Assembly (NCBI GenBank): GCA_003991915.1
Contig: RQTK01000485.1
Coordinates: 157,427-221,426 of the forward strand
Direction: 5' to 3'
Length of the DNA stretch: 64,000 nt
Origin: Elysia chlorotica
Lineage: Eukaryota; Mollusca; Gastropoda; Plakobranchidae
Shown: positions 48,294 to 57,867 of the stretch, piece after piece
Layout: each line of letters starts with the position of its first letter
Position numbering within the stretch: the stretch's first letter is position 1
The notes under the pieces: model-generated
What the model saw: only the letters and a program-made list of their open reading frames with translations
What the model was told of the DNA's origin: nothing
Database searches by the model: none
Program-made: the position numbers and the translations under genes

Positions 48294-48562
48294 CAGCAGA
48301 AAATCGACTGCGTAGGCCTTCTTCAGACGTCGGATTGACTAAAGAGAAAATAGTCGGACGCTTCGTTGAACTATGTCTGGTAAGCTGTATATTGAAGTGA
48401 GCTTTGCGGACATACATTTTCTAGAAAATAGCTGCGACTGGATATGAATATTATGTGTTGTTGTTTTTATTATTCATCAACTATAAATCCATGTGTAGAT
48501 ATTAAAAATATGTTTTATTGAAGTCATTATTACTGTTATTGTAATTAATTTTAATATTATGT

Positions 48563-48715
<153 letters not shown>

Positions 48716-49639
48716 TTACTTTAGTACTACTGAACGTATGTCTGTTTTAATTTCAATTATGTTTTCTAAACAATGACGTAAGCACCTTACTGACATATTT
48801 TTAGCCTTCCAAACTATAAAGGTTTTGTTTTCAGCATTTGACACTTGAGAAAGGAAATCAGAAAGCACAATAATTCTTAAAACAAACTTAGTTTTGATGT
48901 GTGGCCTTTCTTGGGAAATAATGCAGTTCTACGAAATTTATGTTCAATGGAACTTTAAAAAAAAAATAACTTTATTTTTTTCAACTTTTTTTTCTGGTAA
49001 GTGGGTGTGCATTTTTGTATTTTCATTTGGAATATTCATAGCGGGCTGAAAGGGGTAGCTTACGAGAAGTAAGCCTTCTTATTGTCATATTCTTACGACG
49101 AGTCGTAATCTTCTGCGACGCTGTACTTATGGCCCAATGTGTTTACTTTTCAAGCAGTTGTAGGCTACCATTTTAATAAATAAGGATAATAATGAGATGC
49201 ACCAGTGTTGTTTGGTATGAAAAAAAAATATCTTCAGGTTTCCTACTATACACTTTTTTCTATTTCTCATACAATTTTCTTTTCATTAAATTGTAGGCAT
49301 TTAATGTTTGGTTTATAAGAGATAATTATACAACTTATTTAAAACAGCTAAGGCTTTTTTACAAAAGTTCATCAATTCACGCAAAACAGAGCAAGCAGTG
49401 TCCGATTTCTTGTTGTGTCCTGTTGCTGATTGGTACAAAGAGTTAAAAGTCCATTCTAGAAAACGTAGATTCAAGCCCTCTTAGCATAGTTACTTAAAGT
49501 ACTCCGATCAAGCAAGGGATGAATAAGAAGATGAGACCCATAAAGCACCCAGCCACCCTTTCTAGATTATTAAAAAGTATTTAGAAATGTCCAAATCCCA
49601 CCACCACCGTTGGAGTTAAGTGAACGAGTTTGGTTTGGT

Positions 49640-49805
49640 TTGTTACTTTTTTAACACCCGTCGTTATTTCATGGAAGAGTCTCAAGACTAACGTTTCACA
49701 ACTTTGACCAGCCCGTAAAGTTCAAGTGTATTGTAGTCAAGATTCGAATCGGGGAGTTGCTAGTGAAGTGAACAACCTCGTCTTGCAGTTATTGGAAAGA
49801 CGTGT
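49640..49805 (-). mobile_element. diverged SINE copy
   Basis: On the minus strand a tRNA-like head with box B GATTCGAATC and a box A-like GCAAGACGAGG lies at 49745-49800. It is followed by a body containing the complement of CTCAAGACTAACGT. Confidence 0.45.
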
Positions 49806-50100
49806 ATTTATTAACAATACTTCTGTACTGGTTGAGTCGGTTTCAGTATAGGATAACCAACTGAGACAGAAGTCCTGGTTTGCCGACTCTGTCTCTCCGA
49901 GACAGCACATACGATTGTTAACATTGGAACTTATGCACGAGATTGCTGAGTCGCTGACGTCGGACGTAAACTCATCAACTCACCAACCACCTATTTATAT
50001 TATTAAACTACTGCGGTATGTCAATAACCTAACAAAAACTCTTCATGAAGTTCATGTCCCCAGTCAGCCTGACAAAATGATGTCGGGGCTTTGTATTGGT

Positions 50101-50129
50101 CACACACACACACACACACATACACACAC
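50101..50129. repeat. (CA)n microsatellite
   Basis: About 14 CA units with one TA. Confidence 0.93.
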
Positions 50130-51107
50130 CAGGGGATGGAACCGGACAGACAGATGCCCTCCCAGGCGAGGTTTATAGATGACTGCTGTCATGTCTGGAC
50201 ATTAGGCTTGTTTCTCATTTCGGCCCGCTAGACATATTTTCTAGTTGTTTCCTTTCTTTTCGATGCCTGGCTTATGTTATGAGTAACTTTGTATGGATTT
50301 TTCGTCTATCGTTTGTTTATCTTTCTCTACTAGGAAAGTATTAATTTACAGTTCCGAATATAGTGTACCAACTCATTGAACCTTATATTTAATGATTACA
50401 ATGTCAGTTCTTTTTTATAAATTTAATCCCGCAAAAAGAACGCACTTTTTGCCGAGTTTGAAATTCAGCAGGCTGCAGTCTACGCATATATCAATCGCAC
50501 TTTTAGGAGTCAAATCTTCAAAGACGCAACGCCATTTCGTGCTTAGGAAGTTGTTATGCTCGTTAAGTAGCATATAGCAATAGCTTTTTTCCCCTAAGCG
50601 CTGTAACATAATTCCAGGCAGCGACCATTGCTAGAAAAAAATACAATCTTTTACATATTTTGTTTTATACGAAAGAGTGCTTTGAAGAGAGATTAATACG
50701 CTAGAAATAATGAGAAAAAGAGTCAATACATTAAAGTCAGAGCGTTTAGAATATTTCATTTCAATTTATATTTATTATCATGTTATGGACTCTAAATAGA
50801 AACCATTTTCAACCTTCTGTGGTAATCAGAGTTAAGTACGGTATGAAATACTTATCAACGATTACTATTATATGAACTTGTTTATGTTTACAGAAACGGT
50901 TCCACATAATTGCATACAAATATCTTAAATGTAAGTTAAGAAAATTAACGTTTAACAGGTAACTAGAAAATACAACCGCTGTTCATGATTAATCATGATT
51001 ATTTTTATTACCATTAGCATCATATCAACCGAGTGAAGTCACGTCCTTATAGCAAGGTCAAGTTCAGTTTTCTGGTTTCTTCACATCATTCATCAGCAGC
51101 TAGGCTT

Positions 51108-51291
51108 TAAGACCGATGGGTCCCAAGATACACGTCTGACAGATGGGCGGTACAAGGACTTTTACCTTAGCCGTTCACATTATACTGACACCACCCCAAC
51201 CCGTAGGGACCGAGGCATCCAGCTCGGGGATTAAACAGAAAACCTCCCAAATAAAAGCCACGCGTTCTACTGCTAAGTCACCTCGTCCATC
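51108..51291 (-). mobile_element. SINE copy
   Basis: The minus-strand head (GACTTAGCAGTAGAACGCG, then TTTAATCCCC for box B) and the body complementary to TTAGCCGTTCACATTATACT match the intron 1 copy. Confidence 0.6.
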
Positions 51292-51589
51292 ACTAAGTTT
51301 TCCTTGTAAACAATAGGAAGTGGCGGTAGTCAACTTTCATTGATATCATCATGCGTGAGTAGACCAAATTACTTTTGCTCTGACCTTGGAAGTCCAAGAG
51401 AATCCCTCATTACCAAGGACCGGTGGGTACAGCACTATCTAGTGGGAGCAGCCTTGCCCTCCATGTCACCTTTCCTGAACCTCCCAAAGCAGATGCAGAC
51501 TGCCTGACAAACGGGGTGCGATACCATCTGATCCCTCTATCAGCCATGACAGATGGGCTCGGCCTCTGTATGTCTCTATCTGTCTCTTT

Positions 51590-51660
51590 CTCCTCTCCTT
51601 CTTTCTCTCTCTCTCTCTCTCTGTCTCTCTCTGTCTCTCTCTTTCTTTCTCTCTGTCTTT
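51590..51660. repeat. CT-rich array
   Basis: CT/CTGT/CTTT mixture that runs into the left flank of the LINE. Confidence 0.9.
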
Positions 51661-51684
51661 CTCCCAGTATTTCTTTAAATAAAG
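51643..51684 (+). repeat. left 42-bp direct repeat flanking the LINE
   Basis: A pyrimidine run followed by CTCCCAGTATTTCTTTAAAT and AAAG. It matches 53362-53403 with two substitutions. Reads as the left target-site duplication or the 3' tail of an earlier related insertion. Confidence 0.75.
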
Positions 51685-53361
51685 AATGCCACCACATATC
51701 CTAGCCATGAACCTTTCAATGGTGAATTACTCAGTGACTTCCAACCTGTTACTGAAACTGCAGAGAATAATATTATTGTGTCATCACCTAAAAAATCATG
51801 TTGTCTAGATGCTATTCCAACTGATCTATTGTCCTGCCATATTGATGATCTTACAAGTGTAATAACATCTATCATAAATGCGTCTCTGAGAGAGGGAACG
51901 GTTCCACCCTCCTTCAAAACAGCGGCCATCTCCCCTAGTCTTAAGAAACCCAATCTTGACCCAAATGATTTGAAAAATTATCGTCCAGTTTCAAATTTAC
52001 CTTTTCTGTCAAAAATACTAGAAAAAGTTGTTCTGGAACAGTTAAAGAAACATCTTGAAAATCATGACCTTATTGAGACTTTCCAATCTGCATATAGAGA
52101 AAACCACAGTACTGAAACTGCCATACTGAGAATAGTTTGTGATTTGTTAAATGCCAGTGATGAAGGGATGGTCTCTGTTCTCTCTCTCCTTGATCTGTCA
52201 GCTGCATTTGATACACTTGACCATAACATCATGTTAGACAGACTGAAAATCTCCTTTGGGTTGTCTGATAAAGTTTTTGACTGGTTTAAATCCTATTTGT
52301 TTGGTCGTTCCTACACGGTCATTATTAATGGAAAACAGCCCACTCCTCACTCTTTAGAGTTCGGAGTCCCACAGGGTTCAGTCCTTGGGCCAGTCCTGTA
52401 CACAATGTACACATTTCCATTAGGTAACATCATAAGACACCACTTGACACCATTTTATATGTATGCTGATGACACCCAGCTTTACAAATCCACCACTCCT
52501 GATCAAATTTCATCAATGATATCAGATCTTGAGTCTTGTATTGTAGATGTTAAAGCTTGGTTAACAAGCAACACGATCAAAATGAATGATGAAAAAACTG
52601 AAATTGTACCATGTGCTACCACAGCAAAACTGAATTCACTAAGTGTTGACCACATTGATATTGGTGACGAAATTGTTAATTTTTCGTGTAAGGCCAAAAA
52701 TCTGGGTGTTTATTTAGATAGTGAACTGTCCATGGAAGCCCAAATTAATCACATTTGTAAAATGACATATCTTGAACTGAGAAAAATTGGCCAGATTAGA
52801 TCATACCTTGACCATCATGCTACCCAGAAACTTGTTTCAGCCTTTATACTATCTAGGCTTGACTACTGTAACTCCATTCTCGTGCTCCTACCATCAGACA
52901 AATTAAATAAACTGCAGCGAATTCAGAACAGCGCTGCCAGGCTTGTCTTGAAAAAATCTAAGAGAGACCATATAACCCCCTTACTTCATTGGCTCCCAGT
53001 TAAGGCCAGAATTGAGTACAAACTAGCCATTCTTTGCTTTAAAAGCCTTAATTGTAATTTTCCATCATACATATCAGACCTCCTCACTCCATACACACCC
53101 TCTAGAGCACTAAGATCAAGCAGCTCTAATTTATTAAGCACATCGAGAGTGAAGCTTAAATCTTATGGTGAGAGAGCATTTTCCTTTATTGGCCCAAAAG
53201 TTTGGAATTCCCTTCCTAGTGACATCAGGGAAATAACAAAATTAGACCAGTTTAAAAGTAAACTTAAGACACATCTTTTTACAAAACATTTTCAATCCTA
53301 GTCACCAGTGTAGATGTGGTTAGGTTCTGTTTCTATTGTGTATTTTGCTTATGTTGTATTA
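51685..53361 (+). mobile_element. 5'-truncated CR1/L2-like non-LTR retrotransposon
   Basis: Body of a LINE of the CR1/L2 (Jockey superfamily) group, lacking the 5'UTR, any ORF1 and the endonuclease. The 5' break lies just before the reverse transcriptase domain. It is flanked on both sides by a 42-bp near-identical sequence (51643-51684 and 53362-53403), consistent with a long target-site duplication. Alternatively it inserted next to an older copy sharing the same 3' tail. A 29-bp unit ending TTTAAATAAAGTG is tandem at about 53380-53436. Confidence 0.85.
51778..53301 (+). CDS. reverse transcriptase of the truncated LINE (open frame, 507 codons)
   Basis: RNA-dependent DNA polymerase for target-primed reverse transcription. 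In order: NYRPVSNLPFLSKILEKV (RT block 1/2), FQSAYRENHSTETA, LLDLSAAFDTLDH (catalytic Asp), GVPQGSVLGP, then YADDTQLY (YADD at residues 229-232 counted from 51778), and the thumb region. The C-terminal part carries HWLPVKARIEYKLAILCFK and YGERAFSFIGPKVWNSLP, common to CR1/L2-type elements. The frame stays open upstream of 51778 as far as about 51700, so the first codon here is not a real start. The usual upstream APE-type endonuclease is absent. An open frame of this length in a truncated copy means recent insertion. Confidence 0.9.
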   Translation: MSSPKKSCCLDAIPTDLLSCHIDDLTSVITSIINASLREGTVPPSFKTAAISPSLKKPNLDPNDLKNYRPVSNLPFLSKILEKVVLEQLKKHLENHDLIETFQSAYRENHSTETAILRIVCDLLNASDEGMVSVLSLLDLSAAFDTLDHNIMLDRLKISFGLSDKVFDWFKSYLFGRSYTVIINGKQPTPHSLEFGVPQGSVLGPVLYTMYTFPLGNIIRHHLTPFYMYADDTQLYKSTTPDQISSMISDLESCIVDVKAWLTSNTIKMNDEKTEIVPCATTAKLNSLSVDHIDIGDEIVNFSCKAKNLGVYLDSELSMEAQINHICKMTYLELRKIGQIRSYLDHHATQKLVSAFILSRLDYCNSILVLLPSDKLNKLQRIQNSAARLVLKKSKRDHITPLLHWLPVKARIEYKLAILCFKSLNCNFPSYISDLLTPYTPSRALRSSSSNLLSTSRVKLKSYGERAFSFIGPKVWNSLPSDIREITKLDQFKSKLKTHLFTKHFQS

Positions 53362-53436
53362 TTCTTTCTCTCTGTCTTTCTCCCAGTATTTTTTAAAATA
53401 AAGTGTTTCTCCCAGTATTTCTTTAAATAAAGTGTT
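53362..53436 (+). repeat. right direct repeat and tandem 29-bp tail unit
   Basis: 53362-53403 repeats the left flank of the LINE. The unit CTCCCAGTATTTCTTTAAAT plus AAAGTG then recurs at 53409-53436. Each unit contains AATAAA, so it may also supply the element's polyadenylation signal. Confidence 0.7.
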
Positions 53437-53468
53437 TACTCGATGTTTTCTACTACATACAGGCATAA

Positions 53469-53469
53469 G

Positions 53470-53516
<47 letters not shown>
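53469..53516. repeat. (TTG)n microsatellite
   Basis: 15-16 TTG units between the LINE tail and the GPCR exon. Confidence 0.96.
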
Positions 53517-53519
<3 letters not shown>

Positions 53520-53808
53520 ATATTCTTTAATTGCAATAGTCTTATCTTTTACAAATTTACAATCTATTTTGTGACTGAATAATAAAAAATGTAGTTTTCC
53601 ATATTATAATCATAATGACAATGCTTTTCTTTTTTTTCCTTTTAAAATTAAACCAGGAGAAGTAACAAGATGAACGCATACAAGATAAAGAACTATCTCA
53701 CTTAACAAATGTGTTTTCAAAATGCTTTAAACCTAAATAATTGTGACGGAGATGTTTTCCAATGACTGTCGGATTTTTTGTCATCAACTGCTTTAATCAA
53801 ACATCATC

Positions 53809-54208
53809 ATGGACAATGCAAGGACTATACTCCTCCTAAGACAGCTTACGTCAACAACTGCAGTAACTCCGCCCCTAGTTGTCCATGAACCGTCTCTAGA
53901 CTCCGCCTATGAGTCCAATAACCACGCCCTTGAGCTGGCCGTGACAGTGACCGTGCAGGTGCAGAATGCTCTCGCCGCCAACAACACGACCGACATCGAC
54001 GCGCTGCTTGTGGACAAGCTAGGACCACGGCGCAAGGATATGGTCTCTGCCGTGCTGCTGACAATTGTGTATTCCCTCATCTTTCTGTCTGGGGTGATTG
54101 GGAACGTGTGCACCTGCCTGGTGATAGCAAAGACGCACTCCATGCAGACCACGACCAACTACTACCTGTTCAGCCTGGCTGTGTCCGACCTCCTGCTCAT
54201 TTTGATAG
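53809..54208 (+). CDS. first coding exon of a neuromedin-U/pyrokinin-receptor-like GPCR (partial)
   Basis: Class A peptide-hormone GPCR, N-terminal part only (133 codons plus one base). The ATG has a good context (A at -3, G at +4). Residues 1-76 form an extracellular tail with a double sequon ANNTTD (N58, N59). TM1 is about residues 79-108 with the GN pair (N99 = position 1.50). TM2 starts [20 protein letters not shown], with LAVSD placing D127 at 2.50. This TM2 wording is characteristic of neuromedin U receptors and arthropod pyrokinin/capa receptors, which couple through Gq. The exon ends at consensus donor gtaagt inside TM2 (phase 1). TM3-TM7 were not found, so the rest probably lies beyond 64 kb. 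A related peptide receptor (TRH- or ghrelin/motilin-type) remains possible. Confidence 0.85.
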
Positions 54209-55378
54209 GTAAGTCACGATCATACTGGCATTAAAAGAATCATTCTCTTGCAAGAGATAAAGAGGAATACAAATTAAAAAAGAATGGTCATTTAAAAAGA
54301 AGTTCAGATATGTTGTTGAGCTCCCGAAACACTGATTCGTCTATAGTTTTGAAACGTGTTAACTGTTTATCGTTACAAGCCTTGCAGGTAAGTTTTGTGT
54401 CTGTAGATAAAGAGAGAACATGAGTGAAGCTGCCTTGGATCGCAACTTATGTTCAACATTGGGATCATCGTTATTCAATTTTATGATCGATTTTGTTGTC
54501 ATTTTGTCATAAGCAAATGTCGTTTTAAGAAAGGAAAAGAGATCAATGTATCCCATATAGTATTGTGGATGTGCCCTACAAAGAGCGTCGAATGCTCCTT
54601 TGCTTATAAATACATGACTGTTCTTTATCTCCCTGATTTAGTGCTTTCGGCTCGACGCCTTAAACATTATTGATAGCTTTTACTCTAAAATTGAATATAG
54701 AATGATGTTTTAAAACGTTTTAAGAGTTAAAGAGATAAAAAGGGGGTAAGGCTCACATCGCCCAGAACTAATCTCAAAATCAGTCAGTAACACACAAGGA
54801 AGAAACTTTTTTAACGGATATAGAGAATACCTAACAGTAATGTCGCTTTTCGTGTCGCTTACCCCGAATCTTCACCTACTCCTCTATCTTTCTGTGTGCC
54901 TTTCTGTTTATTTTTCATCATATCATTTGCACTTCTTCTTTTTATTTCTCTCTCCTGATCATTGTCCCCGTCTGTCTGTCTATATGTCTTTCTTTTCGTC
55001 TCTCTAAATTAATATTTTTGTCTCTCTCTTTATTCCTATCCCTCTCGGTGTCTCGCAATCTTAGAAGTGGTAAAGAAATAAAGAATAGAAAGCTCTGATA
55101 TTTCACATCAGACACATCCTAATCATTGTAATCAGCATAAACATCATAAAGAAAAAAGGCCATTACTTGGGATGGAATTGACAACATCGTTCAATACATT
55201 GGATATCGCGCCGCCTAAAAAGAAGTCAATATGAGAGGAGTACGCTGATTCAATTTATGTCGTCCATTTGTGAGAAAAGACGAAAATTAATGGCAATTCT
55301 GGAAATCTGTGACTCAATTTTTACAGTCCTTTCGTTTTTTCGTTAACCCCCCCCCCCCAGCTCTCTCTTTCTATTTTC

Positions 55379-55383
55379 TCTTC

Positions 55384-55440
<57 letters not shown>
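55379..55440. repeat. (CT)n microsatellite in GPCR intron
   Basis: About 30 CT units; a short poly(C) run precedes it at about 55350. Confidence 0.95.
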
Positions 55441-57807
55441 ATATCTATATACACTCTCTCTCTCTATCTATATATTTTTTTTCTATATATACATACCTTG
55501 TCTGTCACTGACCTTGGCTCATCTAGATCAAGATCATAATCAAAAGAGGACTAACTTTCTCGATTTTCTGTGGCTATCTAGATCTAGGTCTTAATATGCT
55601 AATGAAGAAACGTTTATAGATGTCTAATATTAAAAATGCATAATTATGCACTTTTATCCGAGCATGGGCCGCACCACATATTATAAAATATAGGGGCAGA
55701 TAAAAATCTCAAAATAAAAGTCATCCAAAAGTCATCCAAAAAAATATGCAAGATGGAGGCTAAACGATCGCTCACTTTTCATGGAAACAAGCTTAGAACG
55801 CATTGACGATTGAGATTTTCCCAATCCACATTAAAATGTTCAACGTGCATGAGAAAAATACCTACCCGATTTCTGTTGTATAAAATTACAATAATTTAAG
55901 TTTCTCGAAACTGGCCGCAATACTGCGCAACTTCTGCAAAAAACTGTACATCTTTTCGGAATGCAAATGGATGCTCTTTGTACGCTTCCGAAGGGCTGTT
56001 TGAGCTTCTGCGAACTCCTGTGGACCGCACCTTTAAAAATTGTTATTGTTCGCATTATAATGTATCCGATAACTTAGAAGAAATTTCTTAGCTATCCGAC
56101 ATTTAAATGCACCACAAAGACGAAAGAAAAAAATGCGAATTTTCGGAAAGAAACGAATAAGGCTTACGCAATTTTTTTTTTTTTCAAGCGCGCAAATTAA
56201 ACGCACATACTGCACCGTTTTGTTGGAGTGATTGGTTAATAAAAATCGAATCTATTTGTATATATCACCACAACCCACACAAAACTAACGGTCCCTCACC
56301 AAAGTATAATTATTTTAGAAGAAAAATTTACAAACTTTTTTCACCAAGGTCACACTGCACAATTTTCTTCTTGTTGAAGTTCATTGTGCTCGTTCATTTG
56401 GACAATAACTATTATTAAGTTAAACAATGCTGCTTCCTTTGTTCCACTGGGAACATTACAGACGTTTTAAAGATACAGATATTATTGGCTCTCCCAAATG
56501 GCTCCAATATCTGCCACGCTACTGCCTGCAAAGCTTTCGCAAGGCTCATGGTTGGGTCAAGCCTCTCGGCTATATGATCTACAGGCTTAAATTATCATAT
56601 TAAGGTACTCCTCTGAATCCGTAATGCTTTCGCTCAGGAAAGGAGCGGTTTTGAAGAGATGACCGTAATTGAGTTTGCATAGACTTCTCGGGAATCTAGG
56701 AAGCCGAGATTTATGGTATCAAAGTTCACCGAGACTTGGATCCGGTGGAAAGGAAAAGACTAGTAATTTTCCTTTACGTTAAGGTATCAGGGATGTCCAA
56801 TTCTTTTTGTTTCCTTTCGTGTCAATTTTGGTTTTAGTTTTACACCCTGTTCAGTTTAATTTTATGTTATTTTATGTATTTAGTAAAATATTGTTTAAAA
56901 TTTTAAAATATCTATGAAGCGGTGTATCATGATTTTGAAAATGTTTAATATGACTCATGTAGTTTATGGATATTCTTCTTTTGATTTAAAGTCATTTTTT
57001 CTAAATCTAGTAACCACTCTGTCAGTATCCTGAGGAATATCTAAGCATAGCATGACAATGTTTGCTTTGGTTGAAATCTTCATCTTGCTTACTTTAAAAC
57101 GTTGCTCTGTATTAGTTGAACACCCATCGCTCATTGATTCTTTTGGGCATGCGCCTCATTCATCAGGATATAAAAGATGTAGCTGAGATCATGTCCATGA
57201 AGAAAAAATCTTATCAACCAGCGCAACGTAGCATCACTTATGAATTCCATATCTTTCAAATTGGAGAAGTTTAGGAGCCTTGACGGCTACATCCATTACA
57301 AAAAGTTGCTCATAGGATTCCTTTGAGATAAGCGGAACATGATATAATGCTTGTTCCATCAATGCATTTTACAATACGCACGATATATTGCAATTCGTTT
57401 AGCTAAATATGATTGATTACATTCATGAAAACAAAATTTACTCAGCCGCACATGTCCTACAAAACCGCGTTATTTATTGATGCAAAGCTGTAAGACGAAC
57501 ATTTTTCTGGTGATCTTTGTGTCTCATTATTCAATGTGTCAGCCGTTTTCCTTGCTGGGTAGGCATTTTGCAAGGCATCCCCCCTTACTGGTAACAAGAC
57601 TTGTATTTTTTCCTTTACGCTTTTCATTCCCTGCATGTTTTGGATCGCTAAATTATTATTAAGATCAGTTTTCTCTGCGTTTAGTGTGATTTGACAATAA
57701 TTCTCTGCTCAAGTGTAAATAAAAAATGTGCACAGTTCTTGTCTATGTCTGTGTGTAAAAGTCAGAACCTTTATGTCTCTTTTTATACTTCATTAAACTT
57801 ACGGGGC

Positions 57808-57808
<1 letters not shown>

Positions 57809-57859
<51 letters not shown>

Positions 57860-57867
57860 GGGGGGGG
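57809..57867. repeat. poly(T) then poly(G) run
   Basis: 50 T (57809-57858) followed directly by 9 G. Could be the reversed poly(A) tail of a retroposed sequence, or a sequencing/assembly artefact. Confidence 0.9.

Larger units (their letters stand above)
48716..51107. other. intergenic, SINE and CA repeat only
   Basis: No coding signal recognised outside the listed SINE piece and the CA run. Confidence 0.55.

Noticed and set aside
48225-48400. Possible U1 snRNA (starts ACTTACCTGG)
   Set aside because: The rest does not follow U1 stem-loops or an Sm site. The match is explained by a 5' splice site on the other strand.
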